A stretch of 50,118 nt of DNA from Ignavibacterium sp037440165 (GCF_037440165.1 NZ_JBBIUQ010000021.1:1-50118), one strand, 5' to 3'; counted from the first letter of the stretch, positions 7,204 through 16,215 are shown. Numbers and translations are program-made. The notes: generated from the letters alone by a model not told the origin.

Positions 7204-9657
7204 TCAGAATCTGATTGTTGTTCCAAGTCTGATTGACCTTGGCGGACCAAAATTAGAAGGGTCTCTCATCCACTCAAGGGAGTGATTTCCTTCAAAAGTA
7301 AAGTCTGGTTCGCCTGTATCGGGATAAACGTAAAGTATGTTCCGATGATCAGTAACATTTAATATCTCTGCAAACAACCGGATTTTAAACTGATCATATA
7401 CTTCGAACTCTTTACCAATCATTAAGTCAAGTGTATAAGTTCCGGGTTGACGCAAAGAATTTTTAATTACAAATCCAACATCTCTTCCGCCCGGTGTGTA
7501 TGGTGCACCAGAGCTTGCTCTGAACACAAAGCTGAAATCCATCCTATCAAAAATGTGCGAACCGAAAAGCATTGGTCCTTCATTTTCAGGAATTGTGTAT
7601 GAGCCAGTAACATTCAAAACATGCGTCCTGTCAAAGTCAAGATAATACAGCAATGTTGATTCCTGAGTTCCGGGATATTGTTCAGTTTCTGAAGATGCAC
7701 TTCCTTTTGCAACTGAGTAAGTGTAGCTTAATCCACCGGAGAAATATCTGTCTGGTCTGATATCAAGATTAACTTCAAATCCTTTTACATTAGCATAATC
7801 TTCGTTAACATAAAGTGTGTAACCGATATATCTTCCATCCTGAAATGGGAAATAATATCTTGTTCCTATAAGTCCGGTAATATCTTTGTAGTAAGTAGTA
7901 AGATTGATTGCTATTCGATCTGAAAATTGATGAGCAATTCCAACTTCGTATGAAATTGTTCTTTGTGCATCAAGTCCAGGCTGACCAATTAACGGCTCTC
8001 TGACATTCAGATCATACTGATTGTTTTCGAACAAATATTGAAAATCAGGATTCTGGAAAAAATGTCCGTATGAAAAATGAAGTTTTGTTCTGTCGGAAAT
8101 TGGATGAGCAATTCCAACTCTTGGAGATAGCTGTGATCTTGGTTTTGCTTTTACGAGCGAATTAGGATCAAGCGGGTTATTTCTGAATGTCAGGTTTGCA
8201 TTCATATAATCGAAACGCAAACCAAGATTGATAACAAGATAAGGCAGCTCAATTTTATCCTGAATGTATGCAGCTAATTCAAATGGTTCTGTTACATAGT
8301 CATTCTTATAGGGAAAATTTCTTTTGGGATCATAGACATAAAAATATTTTAAGCGATGCTTTTTGTAGGAGGCTCCAAACTTTACTTCATTAGTAGAATT
8401 GATCTGCCAGACTGCATCAAGCTTTCCATCAAGTGTTACAGTTCTGCTGTCAATCAATTCAAGTGGATCAGCTTTTGAGAAAAATTCAAATCCAGTTCCG
8501 ATTGGAAGATATTCTCTATCAGAAGTTGAAAGATATTGTGATGTATCTTTATCAATTCCTGAATAGAATCCCTGATTAAAGTAAGAAACTTTTAAATCAT
8601 AGAAAAAATTATTCTGAACTGTGTGAGTTAAATATAAACCAGTCTGCCAGCTGTCTGTTCTTCTTCTCAGATATTGTTCGGGAATATATTTCCAGGCGTG
8701 ATTGTAACTTTGTCTTCTTCCTAAACTGCCACGATTAGAAAGAGAAATTTTAACATAAGAAATTACAGTGGTTGTAAGTTTCGTAAAAAAGGTTCTGTCA
8801 TTGTTATAACCAAATGGAAGATAACTTCCTCTTTTGTCCTGCTCAGCAGAAATGAAGAACTTGAAAGCATTCGTGAATATTGGTCCGCTCAAACTTCCGT
8901 TAACCCGAGATTCATGAAGACTTGAGTATCTGTCAATACCAAACTCTGATGTTCTGTATTCAAATTTTCCCGAAAGTTTATCAGAGCCATCCCTGGTAAC
9001 AATATTAACAACTCCGCTCAATGCATTGCCATATTCAGCATTAAATGTTCCGCTGAGCAAACTCATTTCCTGAATAGCATCATTATTTACCTGAGTTGCC
9101 AAACCACCGAGCAAAGGATCAACCACAAGCATTCCGTCAATCATATATGCAATTTCATTTGCTCTTCCTCCGCGAACATGCAAATTTGAACCACTGCCAA
9201 CAACTCCTGCCTGAAGAGAGAGTAAATCTGTAAATGTTGTGACCGGCAAAGCTTCAATTTCATCTCTGCTAATTACAGAAATAGAGCTTGTCAGATCTTT
9301 TTGTATCAGAGGAGTTTTTGCAGTTACAACTACTTCATCAACCTGAACTGTTTGTGGCTTTAAGTTTACTGAAAGAGTTGTAGTCTGATCAACAATGATA
9401 ACAACATTCTGCATCAAAACAGTTTCATATCCAATGAATGATATTCTTACATTATATCTTCCCGGCGGAATATTCAGAATTACATATTCACCATTAATAT
9501 TCGTTGCTGCTCCAAATGAAGTTCCTTCAATCATTACATTTGCACCGAGGAGTGGCTCGCCTGTATCAGCATCTTTTATCACGCCGGCTAACTTTCCCGT
9601 TGTTCCAGCGAAAAGATAGAATGAGAATATCAGAACTATTGAAAATATTTTTTTCAT
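7204..9657 (-). CDS. TonB-dependent outer membrane receptor with CarboxypepD_reg domain
   Basis: An 817-residue protein with a signal peptide (1-18). A carboxypeptidase-regulatory-like beta-sandwich follows at about 20-105 (G-K-L-A-G-V-I-K-D-A-D-T-G-E-P-L-L-G-A-N). The plug domain at about 110-225 carries L-H-V-R-G-G-R-A-N-E-I and Y-M-I-D-G-M, and G-V-V-N-I-V-T-R-D-G ends it. A 22-strand-type barrel ends in R-L-G-T-T-I-R-F with a terminal aromatic residue. It would import a ligand too large for porins, powered by TonB/ExbBD encoded elsewhere. The neighbouring proteases and carrier suggest a peptide or polymer fragment as ligand (inference). It begins 20 bp after the RpiR gene ends, so the two are probably co-transcribed. 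Confidence 0.9.
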   Translation of the reverse strand: MKKIFSIVLIFSFYLFAGTTGKLAGVIKDADTGEPLLGANVMIEGTSFGAATNINGEYVILNIPPGRYNVRISFIGYETVLMQNVVIIVDQTTTLSVNLKPQTVQVDEVVVTAKTPLIQKDLTSSISVISRDEIEALPVTTFTDLLSLQAGVVGSGSNLHVRGGRANEIAYMIDGMLVVDPLLGGLATQVNNDAIQEMSLLSGTFNAEYGNALSGVVNIVTRDGSDKLSGKFEYRTSEFGIDRYSSLHESRVNGSLSGPIFTNAFKFFISAEQDKRGSYLPFGYNNDRTFFTKLTTTVISYVKISLSNRGSLGRRQSYNHAWKYIPEQYLRRRTDSWQTGLYLTHTVQNNFFYDLKVSYFNQGFYSGIDKDTSQYLSTSDREYLPIGTGFEFFSKADPLELIDSRTVTLDGKLDAVWQINSTNEVKFGASYKKHRLKYFYVYDPKRNFPYKNDYVTEPFELAAYIQDKIELPYLVINLGLRFDYMNANLTFRNNPLDPNSLVKAKPRSQLSPRVGIAHPISDRTKLHFSYGHFFQNPDFQYLFENNQYDLNVREPLIGQPGLDAQRTISYEVGIAHQFSDRIAINLTTYYKDITGLIGTRYYFPFQDGRYIGYTLYVNEDYANVKGFEVNLDIRPDRYFSGGLSYTYSVAKGSASSETEQYPGTQESTLLYYLDFDRTHVLNVTGSYTIPENEGPMLFGSHIFDRMDFSFVFRASSGAPYTPGGRDVGFVIKNSLRQPGTYTLDLMIGKEFEVYDQFKIRLFAEILNVTDHRNILYVYPDTGEPDFTFEGNHSLEWMRDPSNFGPPRSIRLGTTIRF

Positions 9658-9677
9658 ATCTGACTCCTATCAGATAA

Positions 9678-10538
9678 TTATAAGATAACCTGATCTTGCT
9701 CGATCATTATTTTTTCACTTTCTTTAAGAGCTTTTTTTGCTTTTAATTTATTCTTAACTGCGCAAGCTGTGGCAATTGCATTTATAAGAACAGAAATAGC
9801 AGCAAATGAATTTGTGAAAAGCATGTTTTCACTTTTCACTGTAAGAACTGCTTTTGATGAAGCAGCTATCGGAGCAGTAGATTTATTGGTTATGCTGATA
9901 ACACTAATTCCATTTTTAGTTGCATACTTTGCTGCATCAACAGTCTCTTTTGAGTAAGGCGGAAATGAGAAACAGATTAGTAAATCATTTTTTTTTAGAT
10001 ATAAAATCTGCTCGTGGAAAAGTGTGTGAGTGTGTTTTAGCACTGATGAATCAACTCCAACCTGAGTAAGCTGATAGGAAAGAATTTCTGCAAGCAGATA
10101 AGATATTCCCAAACCAGCTGTATAAACACGATTCGAATGGAGGATTTTTTTAATTACAGAGTTAAATGTTTCTTTATCAATATTAGTTAATGTATCATTT
10201 ATATTTTTTACATCCATATTCGCAACAGATGTGAGAATATCATTATCGAGTTTGCTTTTATTAACAAGCGAGAAAATTTCATTTTTTGTAAGATGTTTCT
10301 TTAATGAATCAGAAACAGCATTTCGCAGTTCGCTGAAGCCAGAAAATCCGGCACTTTGAGCAAATCTGATTACTGATGCAACACTCACTCCAACTTGTTT
10401 GGATACTTCGTGAACATCAACAAAAGGAATGTTATCAAAGTTGTCAATTACAAAATCTGCAACCTTGCGTTGATTCAGTGGCAGTGAATTATACTTGCTC
10501 TGAATTTTTTCTCTTATTTCTTTGTAACGACTTACCAT
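9678..10538 (-). CDS. MurR/RpiR-family transcriptional regulator (HTH + SIS)
   Basis: A 286-residue regulator. The N-terminal ~80 residues form the HTH_6 domain (L-P-L-N-Q-R-K-V-A-D-F-V followed by V-S-K-Q-V-G-V-S-V-A-S-V-I-R-F-A). Residues about 125-260 form a SIS phosphosugar-binding domain (V-Y-T-A-G-L-G-I-S-Y-L-L, then D-L-L-I-C-F-S-F-P-P-Y-S-K-E-T). RpiR proteins usually sense sugar phosphates. The surrounding genes concern peptides, so the effector cannot be predicted. It is the first gene of the receptor string, behind a strong hairpin. A TGTAAT/ATTACA palindrome of the kind bound by RpiR-family HexR lies before the peptidase gene of the same cluster. Confidence 0.92.
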   Translation of the reverse strand: MVSRYKEIREKIQSKYNSLPLNQRKVADFVIDNFDNIPFVDVHEVSKQVGVSVASVIRFAQSAGFSGFSELRNAVSDSLKKHLTKNEIFSLVNKSKLDNDILTSVANMDVKNINDTLTNIDKETFNSVIKKILHSNRVYTAGLGISYLLAEILSYQLTQVGVDSSVLKHTHTLFHEQILYLKKNDLLICFSFPPYSKETVDAAKYATKNGISVISITNKSTAPIAASSKAVLTVKSENMLFTNSFAAISVLINAIATACAVKNKLKAKKALKESEKIMIEQDQVIL

Positions 10539-10547
10539 AAATTAAGA

Positions 10548-10580
10548 GTTGTCGCACTTCGATTAACTCAGTGCGACAAC
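10548..10580. terminator. Hairpin between T9SS protein gene and RpiR gene
   Basis: GTTGTCGCACT at 10548-10558 pairs over 11 bp with AGTGCGACAAC at 10570-10580. It lies right after the stop of the minus-strand gene at 10589 and just upstream of the RpiR start. A short T-rich tract follows on the minus strand. It probably separates two transcription units of the locus. Confidence 0.65.
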
Positions 10581-10588
10581 AGATTTCT

Positions 10589-11713
10589 TTATCTCATTAA
10601 AATCATCTTTTTGGTTACACTAAAATTTCCTGCTGTGAGTTTGTAGTAATAAACTCCGCTGCTGAGATTACTTGCATTAAAGTTAATTGAATAACTTCCT
10701 GCTGTACGAGATTCATTAACTAATGATGCAACTTCATTTCCAAGAACATCATAAACCTTTAATGTCTGATAGCTGTCAAAAGGAACATTCCAGGAAATAA
10801 CAGTATTTGGATTGAAAGGATTTGGATAGTTTTGATTTAGATAAAAATCAGAGAGAATCTGATTTTCATTATTATCTACCGAAGTTAAAGTATCGTATAG
10901 TTGTTGTGCATTAGCTAGTGCTGCCAGCATTTCCGATTCTTGCTCTCCGTAAGCGACAGCAACATAGATTATTGCTGAATCATTAGGATTAATCGTTCTC
11001 TGATTGAATGCTGGAATAATAGCTGGTGCATCAACATTTGGATCAGCAGGATTTGTTATGAAAAGAGAATCATATGAGCTATAGCTTAACCATTGATAAA
11101 ATAAAGAATCAGATTCATAATCTGTGAAATAATAGAACATTCCGACAGACTTTAAATCTTCTGATAAAGCTTTAAAGCCAACTGAACGACTATTTTTCAC
11201 TGATATAATTTTTGTTTGATTAGAAAAAGTTACCGTATCGCCGCCTGCTCTATTATTGTTAATTCTTGGCAAAAACTCTAATCCTATGATAGCATTTATA
11301 GGATTGAGCTCACGATTTATTACAGTATATTTTATAATGAAAGCACCAATTGATTGCCAGCAATAAATATTCTCTTTTTCTAATACATTTGGCGGTGCAC
11401 CTGAGTAATTATTATTATAACTTCCATAAATTTCGTAATCACCGAAACTTGGAACAGATAAAAGCTGAGTTGAATCCTCTATATCTTTATCAAAAGTTAA
11501 ATCAAAAACTGAATCATAACCAGTTCCAACTAAAAGTGCCGCCCTGTAAAGCTGTCTAACATTATCGGGAACCGAATAAATTGAGACACGGCCATAAGTG
11601 CTTACATAGATATTATATTTATCAAAAACCAAATCCACTTGGCTGTAATTTGTCTTTAAAAGTATAACAATAAAGAATAATAAATAAATTTTAAAGTTAA
11701 TTTTTGTTTTCAT
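10589..11713 (-). CDS. Secreted protein of unknown function with T9SS type A sorting domain
   Basis: A 374-residue protein. A signal peptide covers residues 1-24, ending in N-Y-S-Q. The region from about 25 to 285 is beta-rich and not recognised. A linker precedes the C-terminal ~80 residues, a classic T9SS type A domain: L-N-Q-N-Y-P-N-P-F-N-P, then L-K-V-Y-D-V-L-G-N-E-V-A, L-S-S-G-V-Y-Y-Y-K-L and a basic end. The start is supported by a GGAGG Shine-Dalgarno about 7 bp upstream. It follows the small lipoprotein in the same direction, and a terminator hairpin follows its stop. Probably surface-bound or released. The role in the locus is unknown. Confidence 0.8.
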   Translation of the reverse strand: MKTKINFKIYLLFFIVILLKTNYSQVDLVFDKYNIYVSTYGRVSIYSVPDNVRQLYRAALLVGTGYDSVFDLTFDKDIEDSTQLLSVPSFGDYEIYGSYNNNYSGAPPNVLEKENIYCWQSIGAFIIKYTVINRELNPINAIIGLEFLPRINNNRAGGDTVTFSNQTKIISVKNSRSVGFKALSEDLKSVGMFYYFTDYESDSLFYQWLSYSSYDSLFITNPADPNVDAPAIIPAFNQRTINPNDSAIIYVAVAYGEQESEMLAALANAQQLYDTLTSVDNNENQILSDFYLNQNYPNPFNPNTVISWNVPFDSYQTLKVYDVLGNEVASLVNESRTAGSYSINFNASNLSSGVYYYKLTAGNFSVTKKMILMR

Positions 11714-11810
11714 TTTAACCTCCTTAAATTAATTATTTTCCATCGGAAATAGATACTCTAACACTAAAAGGCTCACTATATGCCTGCATTGGTATATAAA
11801 ATTCTTGAAT

Positions 11811-12215
11811 TTAAATACTGAGTCTTAAAGCTTGGTTATTTACATTGAAAAATGGGGTAAGTATAGTTCTTGGGTTATACTGATTATCACTATTTGTCCA
11901 AGAAACTGCTGTTCTATATATACCTCCTTCGTAAACCTTAATTGTATTCAAATATGTACCAATGCTAATGATATTTCTTGAATATATTAATTCGAAATTA
12001 TAATTAGAGAATGAAAATGAATACTCTGGAGTACATCTTGTAAAATACTGATTATATAGGGGGTCATAATAAGTATAAGTTGTCCAATAAAAGTTAGGTG
12101 ATATAACTTTCGCGATGAAATAATCTTTTGTTTTTGGGGTGGTGGACATATCTTCATCTGAACAACTTATTATAAACGGAATTATAAATAAAAAAATTAA
12201 AATGAACTTTTTCAT
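11811..12215 (-). CDS. Small putative lipoprotein, frame interrupted by TAA near its C-terminus
   Basis: A 134-residue product with a lipoprotein signal (M-K-K-F-I-L..F-I-I-S-C, Cys18 as lipidation site) and a linker containing T-T-P-K. The remainder is rich in Tyr, Phe and Asn with alternating beta pattern and no recognised domain. The frame stops at TAA (11811-11813) after L-R-L-S-I. The same frame stays open for 25 more codons, giving I-Q-E-F-Y-I-P-M-Q-A-Y and V-R-V-S-I-S-D-G-K, up to a TAA at 11733-11735. That tail reads like the natural closing strands of such a domain, so the protein may be prematurely truncated. Confidence 0.65.
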   Translation of the reverse strand: MKKFILIFLFIIPFIISCSDEDMSTTPKTKDYFIAKVISPNFYWTTYTYYDPLYNQYFTRCTPEYSFSFSNYNFELIYSRNIISIGTYLNTIKVYEGGIYRTAVSWTNSDNQYNPRTILTPFFNVNNQALRLSI

Positions 12216-12254
12216 AGTGCACCTCTTTTGTTATTGATTAAATTTTTGTTGAAA

Positions 12255-13667
12255 TCAATGCCATCCAATTAAATTTGGTGGAATAAGTAAAATAAATCCC
12301 AATAAAAACAGAATTATCATCAAAGGTAAAACCCACTTTGCCCATTTATTCCACGTGACCCGAGCCATTGATAAAGCACCCATAGTTACAGCAGAAGTCG
12401 GAATAATAATATTTGTATATTCACCTAATTGAAAAGCGAGAATTGCTGTTTGTCTCGTTACTCCGGCCAAATCTGCAAGTGGAGCCATTATAGGCATTGT
12501 TAAAGCTGCCTGTCCGCTTCCTGAATGAACAAAGAAATTTATTATTGCCTGAACAACAAACATTTTTTGCGAGGCAAAAACCGGAGAAGATGACTCAATA
12601 AAAGGTGATAAGCCGTAAAGAATTGTATCAATAATATTTGCATCTCTTGAAAGAACGAGAGTTGCTCTTGCTAATGCAATTATTAGTGCTGTACCAACCA
12701 AATCTTTAGCACCATCTACAAATGCTTTAATAAGATCATCACTTTTTAGTCCACCAATAATTCCAACAACAATTCCCATTATAAAAAACATTCCGGCTAT
12801 CTCTTCAATGTACCAGTGAAATTCAATTACACCTACAACAAGCAGTACTAATGAAAGAACAAAAGTTATCAACACAGCTTTATGCCTGATGGAAAAATGC
12901 TTATCATTATTATAAATCACATCAAAATGTTCGTTCTTTCTTCGTGCTTCATCTTCTTCGAACATAGGACTTATTCTTGGGTTTTTCTTCAATCTTCTTA
13001 CATACCAAAGCAGAAACAATATCGCAACTACAGTTGAAATTGCCCAGCTAATCATTCTGTAACCAATTCCCGAAAATAAAGGAACTTCTGCAATTCCCTG
13101 TGCAATTCCAACATTAAAAGGATTTAAGAAAGCACTTGCAAAACCAATATGAGCGCCTATCAGTGGAATTGCAACTCCGACAATTGAGTCATAACCAAGA
13201 GCAAGACAAATCGGAACTATAATTAGTACGAATGGAATTATTTCTTCATTCATTCCGAATGTTGCACCACCGAGAGAAAACATAAGCATAAGAACGGGGA
13301 TGAAAAGAATCTGAAGAAGCTTTGAAGTTTTGTAAGCTTTTGCAAGTTTGTTAATGAATGCATTGATTGCATCAGTCTTTGCAAGCACATTAAAAGCTCC
13401 GCCGACAATCAAAACAAAACCTATAATCAGTGCAGCTTCGACAAATCCTTTTAATGGTGAAATGAACAAATCAAAAATTCCCTGCGGATGACTCTCAACA
13501 TATTTGAATGAGTTTGGAACAACCACTTCTCTGCCGTTCATAATTGTTCGCTCATATCTTCCGCCGGGAATAATCCAGGTTAATGCTGCAATTAAAACCA
13601 GCAGAGAAAATATCAGCAAATATGTATTCGGAACTTTCAGCCGAAATTTTTTCTTCTGTTCGCTCAT
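12255..13667 (-). CDS. yfcC: YfcC-family (DcuC/C4-dicarboxylate anaerobic carrier-like) transporter
   Basis: A 470-residue inner-membrane carrier with about 12 hydrophobic segments. Typical YfcC features are L-I-F-S-L-L-V-L-I-A-A-L-T-W-I-I-P-G-G-R-Y near the start, F-S-L-G-G-A-T-F-G-M-N-E-E and the closing S-G-S-G-Q-A-A-L-T-M-P-I-M-A-P. Members are annotated as arginine/ornithine-type or basic amino-acid/dipeptide carriers, although few have been tested. Its start codon overlaps the cyanophycinase stop by 4 bp (ATGA), showing translational coupling. Uptake of basic amino acids or Asp-Arg-type dipeptides would fit the neighbouring peptidases, but substrate is inference. Confidence 0.88.
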   Translation of the reverse strand: MSEQKKKFRLKVPNTYLLIFSLLVLIAALTWIIPGGRYERTIMNGREVVVPNSFKYVESHPQGIFDLFISPLKGFVEAALIIGFVLIVGGAFNVLAKTDAINAFINKLAKAYKTSKLLQILFIPVLMLMFSLGGATFGMNEEIIPFVLIIVPICLALGYDSIVGVAIPLIGAHIGFASAFLNPFNVGIAQGIAEVPLFSGIGYRMISWAISTVVAILFLLWYVRRLKKNPRISPMFEEDEARRKNEHFDVIYNNDKHFSIRHKAVLITFVLSLVLLVVGVIEFHWYIEEIAGMFFIMGIVVGIIGGLKSDDLIKAFVDGAKDLVGTALIIALARATLVLSRDANIIDTILYGLSPFIESSSPVFASQKMFVVQAIINFFVHSGSGQAALTMPIMAPLADLAGVTRQTAILAFQLGEYTNIIIPTSAVTMGALSMARVTWNKWAKWVLPLMIILFLLGFILLIPPNLIGWH

Positions 13668-14512
13668 TTGATTACTTGCTTTGTTTTTAAATCGAACTTA
13701 TCGCCGCTAATCAGTAAATGGATTTTCATTCCTGTTATACCAAGATTTCCGTGTTTATCTTCTCTGATATTTTTCGCTTCAGTAGGATCATAAACCAGAA
13801 CCTGATTGCTGCCAACAACCTCAAATGTATCATCAGGATTTACTACTATTGCAGTTGCTTCATCAATAGCAATTCCAAGCAAATTCGGATGTTCACACAT
13901 CAGAGTAATTAAACGGTTGTGTCTTTTCCTTTTCAAAAAATGTTGGTCAATGATTGCACTTTTTATAAATCCAAAACCTTTTGCTGTTTCAATGTTTCCT
14001 TTTTGTATTGATACAAATGCCAAGGAAGAGTCTTTGTTTAATAATTCATTTCCTGTAATCATAATTTCGCTTTGAACTGCAGCGCCAGCACTTGATCCCC
14101 CGATAACTCCGCCGTCGTTGTATATATCATAGACTTTCTGCAAAAGTTTTGTACCAAGCATATCGCGAGTTAAATCACTCTGATCACCTCCGAGAAAATA
14201 AACTGCATTTGCCCAATCCATTTTTTTAAGATTTGAATCTGCATCAGCAGTTTCTCTTGTGAATAAAAGATAATCAGCTTTAGCGCCCAGTTCCTCAAAT
14301 TCTTTTTTGTGCAGTTCACTATTGTAAACCGGATTTGAACCAGCATTAGGAATAATAATTATTCTGGCATTATCTCCACCGGCAAGTTCAATAAATTTTT
14401 TCGAAGTTTCTTGTGTATGAACTCCGCCAATAATTACGAGATATCCTTTAGATTGAGAGATAATATTAGTTACTGCAAATATTAAAAGAAATACCAGTAA
14501 ATATTTATTCAT
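13664..14512 (-). CDS. Cyanophycinase-like S51 peptidase, exported
   Basis: A 282-residue enzyme, close to the usual ~270 of cyanophycinases. An N-terminal hydrophobic signal (1-20, ending N-I-I-S-Q) implies periplasmic or outer-membrane location without a sorting domain. Catalytic features: L-G-G-D-Q at 107-111, nucleophile Ser141 in G-G-S-S-A-G-A-A, and I-D-Q-H191-F-L-K-R-K-R-H-N-R, the cyanophycinase substrate-binding block. PepE/isoaspartyl peptidases share the fold but lack this D-Q-H-F region. It starts 2 bp after the stop of the peptidase gene and overlaps the carrier gene. Together with the T9SS-targeted copy at 1050 it makes two S51 enzymes in one locus. Confidence 0.88.
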   Translation of the reverse strand: MNKYLLVFLLIFAVTNIISQSKGYLVIIGGVHTQETSKKFIELAGGDNARIIIIPNAGSNPVYNSELHKKEFEELGAKADYLLFTRETADADSNLKKMDWANAVYFLGGDQSDLTRDMLGTKLLQKVYDIYNDGGVIGGSSAGAAVQSEIMITGNELLNKDSSLAFVSIQKGNIETAKGFGFIKSAIIDQHFLKRKRHNRLITLMCEHPNLLGIAIDEATAIVVNPDDTFEVVGSNQVLVYDPTEAKNIREDKHGNLGITGMKIHLLISGDKFDLKTKQVIK

Positions 14513-14514
14513 AA

Positions 14515-15609
14515 TTAGTCTTTCTTAACTAGTTCTAATGCAATTTCTGCTGATTTAATTAAATCTTCGATATAAACGAACTCGTCATTTGAGTGCGGAT
14601 TCTGCGCTCCGATTCCTATGTTAACAGATTCAATTCCATTTGCATTTAATGAGTTTGCATCGCTTCCACCTAAAGAAATTTTTGGTGTTGGTATCAGTCC
14701 GACTTTTGTTATTGCTTTGACTATTTCTTTATATACATCAGAATTTTCTTTAATAGTGTATGGTTTGAAATCCCAGAAGTAATCATATTCAATCTTCGCA
14801 TTAATTTGCCTTGCCTCATCTTCAAAAGTTCTAACTAATTGGTTGAAATAATTTTCGGCTTTTTCAAGATTGAAAGATCTAACTTCACCAATCATTTCCG
14901 TTAATTCAGGAATAACATTGACTGCCGAACCGATTTTAAGTGTTCCAATATTCATTGTTGTTTCTTCATCAATTCTTCCAAGCGGTAACTTACTTATTGC
15001 TTTTGCTGCAGCTACTAATGAGTTAATTCCTTGTTCCGGTGCAATTCCTGAATGAGATGCTTTACCAATAATTTTTAAGTTAAACCCAATTGCACCACAG
15101 GCCGAATATATAAAGCTTCCCGGACGATAACCTGAATCAAAAACAAAACCTTTTTTGATGTTACCGTTCAGTCCAAGATATTTTGAGCCAAAGAGAGTTG
15201 TTTCTTCGCAAGTTGTAAAAGCCACTGTGAAATCTTTAACTGGAATTTTTTCTTTGGCGATTCTTTCGAGAGTATATAGTAAAACGGCCACACCCTCACG
15301 ATTATCAACTCCAAGCACAGTATCACCAGACGATGTAATTCTATCCTCTCTAATTACTGGTTTTACATTTTCGGTAGGCCTTGCAGTATCCATATGTGCT
15401 GTCAATACAAAATCACCACCGCTGCCAATTTTACAAATCAAATTTCCCGTGTTACTGTTAGTGAATTTATAAGAATCATCAAACTCAACTTTATAGCCAA
15501 GCTTTGAAAGGAAAATTTGGATGTATTCGGCGAGAGGTTTTTCATTGCCAAAGAGAGCATTGATACTGATTACCTGAAGAAATATTTCGATCAATCGGGA
15601 AGGATTCAT
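14515..15609 (-). CDS. M20-family metallopeptidase (peptidase T-like)
   Basis: A 364-residue cytoplasmic peptidase with no signal. Zinc-site motifs are visible: T-A-H-M-D-T-A (first His/Asp), G-V-D-N-R-E-G-V-A-V (bridging Asp), F-T-T-C-E-E-T-T (Glu pair), V-F-D-S-G and the closing N-P-H-S-N-D-E. A dimerisation domain lies between (S-H-S-G-I-A-P-E-Q-G). This architecture is that of the peptidase T-like/PepT_2 group, which removes residues from di- and tripeptides. It is the first gene of the peptidase-S51-carrier operon and could cleave dipeptides brought in by the carrier. No isoaspartyl-specific feature can be read from the sequence. Confidence 0.88.
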   Translation of the reverse strand: MNPSRLIEIFLQVISINALFGNEKPLAEYIQIFLSKLGYKVEFDDSYKFTNSNTGNLICKIGSGGDFVLTAHMDTARPTENVKPVIREDRITSSGDTVLGVDNREGVAVLLYTLERIAKEKIPVKDFTVAFTTCEETTLFGSKYLGLNGNIKKGFVFDSGYRPGSFIYSACGAIGFNLKIIGKASHSGIAPEQGINSLVAAAKAISKLPLGRIDEETTMNIGTLKIGSAVNVIPELTEMIGEVRSFNLEKAENYFNQLVRTFEDEARQINAKIEYDYFWDFKPYTIKENSDVYKEIVKAITKVGLIPTPKISLGGSDANSLNANGIESVNIGIGAQNPHSNDEFVYIEDLIKSAEIALELVKKD

Positions 15610-15640
15610 TTGTAACTCTGTTTACAAGTTTAACAAATAT

Positions 15641-15656
15641 TGTAATTTTTATTACA
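15641..15656. promoter_or_regulatory. TGTAAT-N4-ATTACA palindrome, candidate RpiR operator
   Basis: TGTAATTTTTATTACA is a perfect 6+6 inverted repeat with a 4-bp spacer, 32-47 bp upstream of the peptidase start at 15609. HexR, an RpiR-family regulator, recognises TGTAAT-www-ATTACA-type sites. The RpiR gene of the same locus is the obvious candidate binder. The larger repeat GTAACTCTGT (15612-15621) / ACAGAGTTAC (15654-15663) encloses it. Confidence 0.5.
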
Positions 15657-15703
15657 GAGTTACTAAAAATTAATTAATTAGTCAAGAACATTCTGAAAAA
15701 AAT

Positions 15704-16063
15704 TTAATCTTCTTCGGAGTAGGATTCTAAATCTCCTTTTTTGATGTAGCCATCTTTAATCAAACTATCCGATGAGCGATATAATACGATCGTAACTTCG
15801 TTTGTATTATTGTAACCTGTAGATTCAATCTTTACACCGTTTAATTCTTTAGAAATTTTTACTCTTGCAATAAGTTTATCTTCATTTATAAGTGACTTTT
15901 CTAATCTGGCTTTTTTAATTGGAATATTCATTAATCCCCAGAATATTCCTTTACGGGCATTTACCAAAGCTGGTTCTATATCTGTATCAACTTTCGATTG
16001 TGCAACTAAAGAAGTAGAAATGATGATAAAAACAGAGAAAAGTAAAGTTAGGAAGTTTTTCAT
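15704..16063 (-). CDS. Small secreted protein of unknown function
   Basis: The chosen start at 16063 (M-K-N-F-L-T-L-L-F-S) is preceded by an AGAGGG ribosome-binding site and begins a clean signal peptide ending at L-V-A-Q. An in-frame start 27 bp upstream is less likely. The mature ~100 residues contain a run of short beta strands with charged turns (R-V-K-I-S-K-E-L-N-G-V-K-I-E-S) and an acidic end, E-S-Y-S-E-E-D. No family is recognised. It is oriented like the peptidase operon, but a 94-bp gap with inverted repeats separates them, so it may be its own unit. Confidence 0.6.
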   Translation of the reverse strand: MKNFLTLLFSVFIIISTSLVAQSKVDTDIEPALVNARKGIFWGLMNIPIKKARLEKSLINEDKLIARVKISKELNGVKIESTGYNNTNEVTIVLYRSSDSLIKDGYIKKGDLESYSEED

Positions 16064-16215
16064 ATCACCCTCTGAAAATATTCTGTTCAATAATAGAAAT
16101 AAATTATTTTAGCTTCAAGTATGTGATGTCTGTCTTATGAACTGATTAAATAATTCTTGCATTTGAGATTTTGATTATTTAGTTTGGAAACTAATAATAC
16201 GAAAATAGTTTTTAT

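Noticed and set aside
13664..14512. Alpha-aspartyl dipeptidase PepE
   Set aside because: Length, signal peptide and the D-Q-H-F..R block fit cyanophycinase rather than the ~230-residue PepE group.
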